From: Hyphomicrobiales bacterium
GTDB lineage: Bacteria; Pseudomonadota; Alphaproteobacteria; Rhizobiales; UBA4765
NCBI GenBank assembly: GCA_027487195.1
Contig: JAIYEB010000285.1
Span: 1 to 8,317 of the forward strand
Direction of reading: 5' to 3'
DNA: 8,317 bases
Shown: positions 6,370-8,317 of the stretch, one piece after another
Numbering within the stretch: the stretch's first letter is position 1
Layout: each line of letters begins with the position of its first letter
Program-made: the position numbers and the translations under genes
The notes under the pieces: model-generated
The model's database searches: none
What the model was told of the DNA's origin: nothing
Seen by the model: the letters and a program-made list of their open reading frames with translations, nothing else

Positions 6370-8196
6370 ATGTCGAACGGTATTTCAACCAGCCGGGGCT
6401 CGATCCGGCGGTTCTTTGCCATGGGTTTCGGGTTCTGGGGGGCGGAGCGCAAGGTCCTGGCATGGCTTTCAAGCGCCGCTCTCATCTTTTTGACGTTCGG
6501 CGCGCTTGGATTTCAGGTGGCGCTGAACACGTGGAACCGCGACTTCTTTGACGCGCTGGAACAACGCGACGCGGCACGGCTTTTCATCGAGTTGCAGAGC
6601 TTCCTGTTTATCATCGCCGCCGGCGTGCTTGTTGCATTCTGCTTTGTCATCGCCCGCATGAGCCTGCAGATCCGCTGGCGGGAATGGATGGTGCGCCATC
6701 TCGTGTCGCGCTGGCTCAATCACGCGCACGCCTACCAGCTTGAAGTCGTCGATGGCGATCATGCCAACCCCGAGTTTCGCCTCGTCACGGATGTCCAGCG
6801 CGCGACAGAATCCTTCATCGAGTTTTCCATCGGCTTCCTGTCGGCGATACTGACGGCCTCGGCCTTCATCGGTGTACTTGTCGTTGTCGGAGGCGGCATT
6901 GACGTGCCGATTGGCAGCGGTGTTGTGCACATTCCAGCCTACATGCTGATCGCGGCCATCCTGTATTCCGGCCTTGCGACGTTGCTGATGTTTGTTCTTG
7001 GCCAGCCGCTCGTTGGCCAGACCGAGCGCAAGAACCAGGCCGAGGCTGAACTGCTTTATGCCCTGACGCGCACACGCGAAAACGCCGAGGCCATTGCGCT
7101 TGGCGGTGGGGAGGCGCGCGGGCGCGAGCGGATCGACCAGCGCGTGTTTGAGGTGGTCACGCAGTGGATGGGTCTGATGCGTCGGCAGGCCCAGCTCACA
7201 GGCGTTTCCAGCGCCAATGGCGTGTTGCTTGGCGTGGTGCCGCTGCTGCTGCTCGCACCACGCTATGTGGCGGGTGACATGACGCTCGGCCAGCTCATGC
7301 AGCTCGCCTCCGCATTTTCGTTCGTGGTCGTCGCCTTGAACTGGTTCTTTGATAACTTTCAAAAAATCGCCGAGTGGAGCGCGTCGCTCAACCGCGTGGT
7401 CCATCTCCTTGATGCGATCGTTGCAGCCGAGGCCAAGTCTGCTGACACATCCCGGATCCGGATTGAACGGGTCGAAGGGGAAGAGCTGCGCTTAAAGGAC
7501 GTGCAGGTCACGCTTGATTCCGGGCGCGTCGTCATCGGCGATGCCGATGCGGTGCTCCGGCGCGGAGAACGGGTCTTGATCGAAGGCGCCACGGGTGTTG
7601 GCAAGAGCATGCTCGTGCGTGCCATTGCCGGCCTGTGGCCGTGGGGGTCGGGGCTCATTGAAATTCCAAAGGGCATGAAGCTGATGGTGTTGCCGCAGCA
7701 TGCCTACCTTCCAACAGGGACACTCAAGGCGCTCGCAACCTACCCATCAGCGCCCGAGGATATTCCGGATGCCGATGTGATTTCGGCCCTTGAGAAGGTT
7801 GGCCTTGGCCACCGTGTCGGCGAGCTTGCCAATGAGGAGAAATGGGAGGCTGGTCTGTCGGAGGCAGAACAGCAACGGTTTGGTTTCGTGCGCATCCTGC
7901 TCGCAAAGCCAGACCTTCTGATCATTGATGAAGCGACATCCGCGCTGGATGTGACGGACGAACTCGCCCTGTTTCGCACGCTCCGCGAAGAATTGCCGCA
8001 GACAGGTCTCCTGACCATTGGCCAGCATGCGGAGCTTGAGTCCGTTCATGATCGCAAGATGACGCTTGCGCTTGCGGACGGGGGAGCTGCGGCGCATCTC
8101 AGACCAGAGCGCGCGCGGACTGTTCGCCAGCCGACCAAGCCCGAGCGTTCCGCCCCGCGCACGCTGGCGTCGTTCTTCAACCTGCGCCCCTGGTAG
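6370..8196 (+). CDS. SbmA/BacA/YddA-type ABC transporter, fused permease-ATPase
   Basis: The 608-residue protein joins an SbmA/BacA-like membrane domain (about 1-345) to an ATPase domain (about 372-575). Hydrophobic segments lie near 31-52, 77-96, 153-173, 189-210, 283-297 and 305-325. Family-typical motifs include WNRDFFDALEQRD (55-67) and ALTRTRENAEAIALGGGEA (231-249). The ATPase has Walker A GATGVGKS (406-413), Q-loop LPQ (441-443) and Walker B LLIIDEATSALD (516-527). The signature is LSEAEQQR (496-503) where relatives have LSxGEQQR, and the H-loop reads TIGQHAEL (549-556) where relatives have GH, so the switch His is shifted by one or replaced by Gln. Relatives move peptides, cobalamin-like compounds or very-long-chain fatty acids, so the cargo is undefined. 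I chose the ATG at 6370 because GGAGG (6361-6365) is only one base from the GTG at 6367. A 33-residue basic tail ends the protein. It may be co-transcribed with the lldD-type gene. Confidence 0.9.
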   Translation: MSNGISTSRGSIRRFFAMGFGFWGAERKVLAWLSSAALIFLTFGALGFQVALNTWNRDFFDALEQRDAARLFIELQSFLFIIAAGVLVAFCFVIARMSLQIRWREWMVRHLVSRWLNHAHAYQLEVVDGDHANPEFRLVTDVQRATESFIEFSIGFLSAILTASAFIGVLVVVGGGIDVPIGSGVVHIPAYMLIAAILYSGLATLLMFVLGQPLVGQTERKNQAEAELLYALTRTRENAEAIALGGGEARGRERIDQRVFEVVTQWMGLMRRQAQLTGVSSANGVLLGVVPLLLLAPRYVAGDMTLGQLMQLASAFSFVVVALNWFFDNFQKIAEWSASLNRVVHLLDAIVAAEAKSADTSRIRIERVEGEELRLKDVQVTLDSGRVVIGDADAVLRRGERVLIEGATGVGKSMLVRAIAGLWPWGSGLIEIPKGMKLMVLPQHAYLPTGTLKALATYPSAPEDIPDADVISALEKVGLGHRVGELANEEKWEAGLSEAEQQRFGFVRILLAKPDLLIIDEATSALDVTDELALFRTLREELPQTGLLTIGQHAELESVHDRKMTLALADGGAAAHLRPERARTVRQPTKPERSAPRTLASFFNLRPW

Positions 8197-8199
8197 GTC

Positions 8200-8317
8200 T
8201 CAGGCGCTCACAATGTCTGAGTAAGCGTAGCCCTGCAGGTACAAAAGCGCGGTCAGATCCGAATGATCGATGCGAACGTCTGCAGCCTGTGCAACGGCGG
8301 GTTTGGCGTGCGCGGCA
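8200..8317 (-). CDS. C-terminal end of an unidentified protein (partial)
   Basis: A minus-strand frame is open from the window edge to a TGA at 8200-8202, giving the last 38 residues of a protein that ends in LYLQGYAYSDIVSA. Codon choice favours G or C in the third position about as in the neighbouring genes, and it leaves no unexplained gap beside the ABC transporter gene. I do not recognise the family from this fragment. Its stop lies only three bases from the convergent ABC transporter stop, and no terminator hairpin is visible between them. The start lies outside the window. Confidence 0.5.
   Translation of the reverse strand, partial: AAHAKPAVAQAADVRIDHSDLTALLYLQGYAYSDIVSA

Noticed and set aside
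6469..7404. Minus-strand frame of 311 codons opposite the ABC transporter membrane domain
   Set aside because: It is a shadow of the real gene, polar and His-rich because it mirrors hydrophobic codons; no start signal is seen.

Overview
The window is GC-rich chromosomal DNA from an alphaproteobacterium. The order Hyphomicrobiales (Rhizobiales) is my best guess. It rests on the character of LeuA, the lactate-dehydrogenase-type flavoprotein and the SbmA/BacA-like ABC exporter, and is not backed by a search. All genes look like ordinary housekeeping or peripheral-metabolism genes. I see no transposase, phage gene, CRISPR array or defence cassette.

Layout, left to right. (1) Positions 8-83, minus strand: a complete tRNA-Lys(CTT) with encoded CCA. 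(2) 235-1815, minus: leuA (2-isopropylmalate synthase), followed by a rho-independent terminator at 189-210. (3) 1816-2115: the divergent region upstream of leuA. It holds a 27-codon leader ORF (1909-1992) with four CTT leucine codons, three of them consecutive just before its stop. A strong hairpin and a perfect 10-bp long-range inverted repeat accompany it, which together look like a leucine-responsive attenuator. This is the most interesting part of the window. (4) 2116-2364, plus: a small exported protein of unknown function. (5) 2562-3083, plus: an exported Ala/Pro-rich protein ending in a ComEA-like helix-hairpin-helix domain. (6) 3171-3194: a bidirectional terminator between convergent genes. 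(7) 3216-4890, minus: a probable two-gene unit, a Nudix-like hydrolase followed by a PhzF-family isomerase-like protein. (8) 5122-8196, plus: an FMN-dependent L-lactate dehydrogenase-type enzyme and an SbmA/BacA/YddA-type ABC transporter with unusual residues at its ATP-site signature and H-loop. (9) 8200-8317, minus: the C-terminal end of an unidentified gene, cut by the window edge and converging on the ABC transporter with a 3-base gap.

How the parts relate. leuA catalyses the committed step of leucine synthesis, and its leader would let charged tRNA-Leu levels set its expression. The remaining genes form separate small transcription units with no evident shared pathway. The Nudix/PhzF pair and the lldD/ABC pair may each be co-transcribed, but a common physiological job cannot be read from the sequence.
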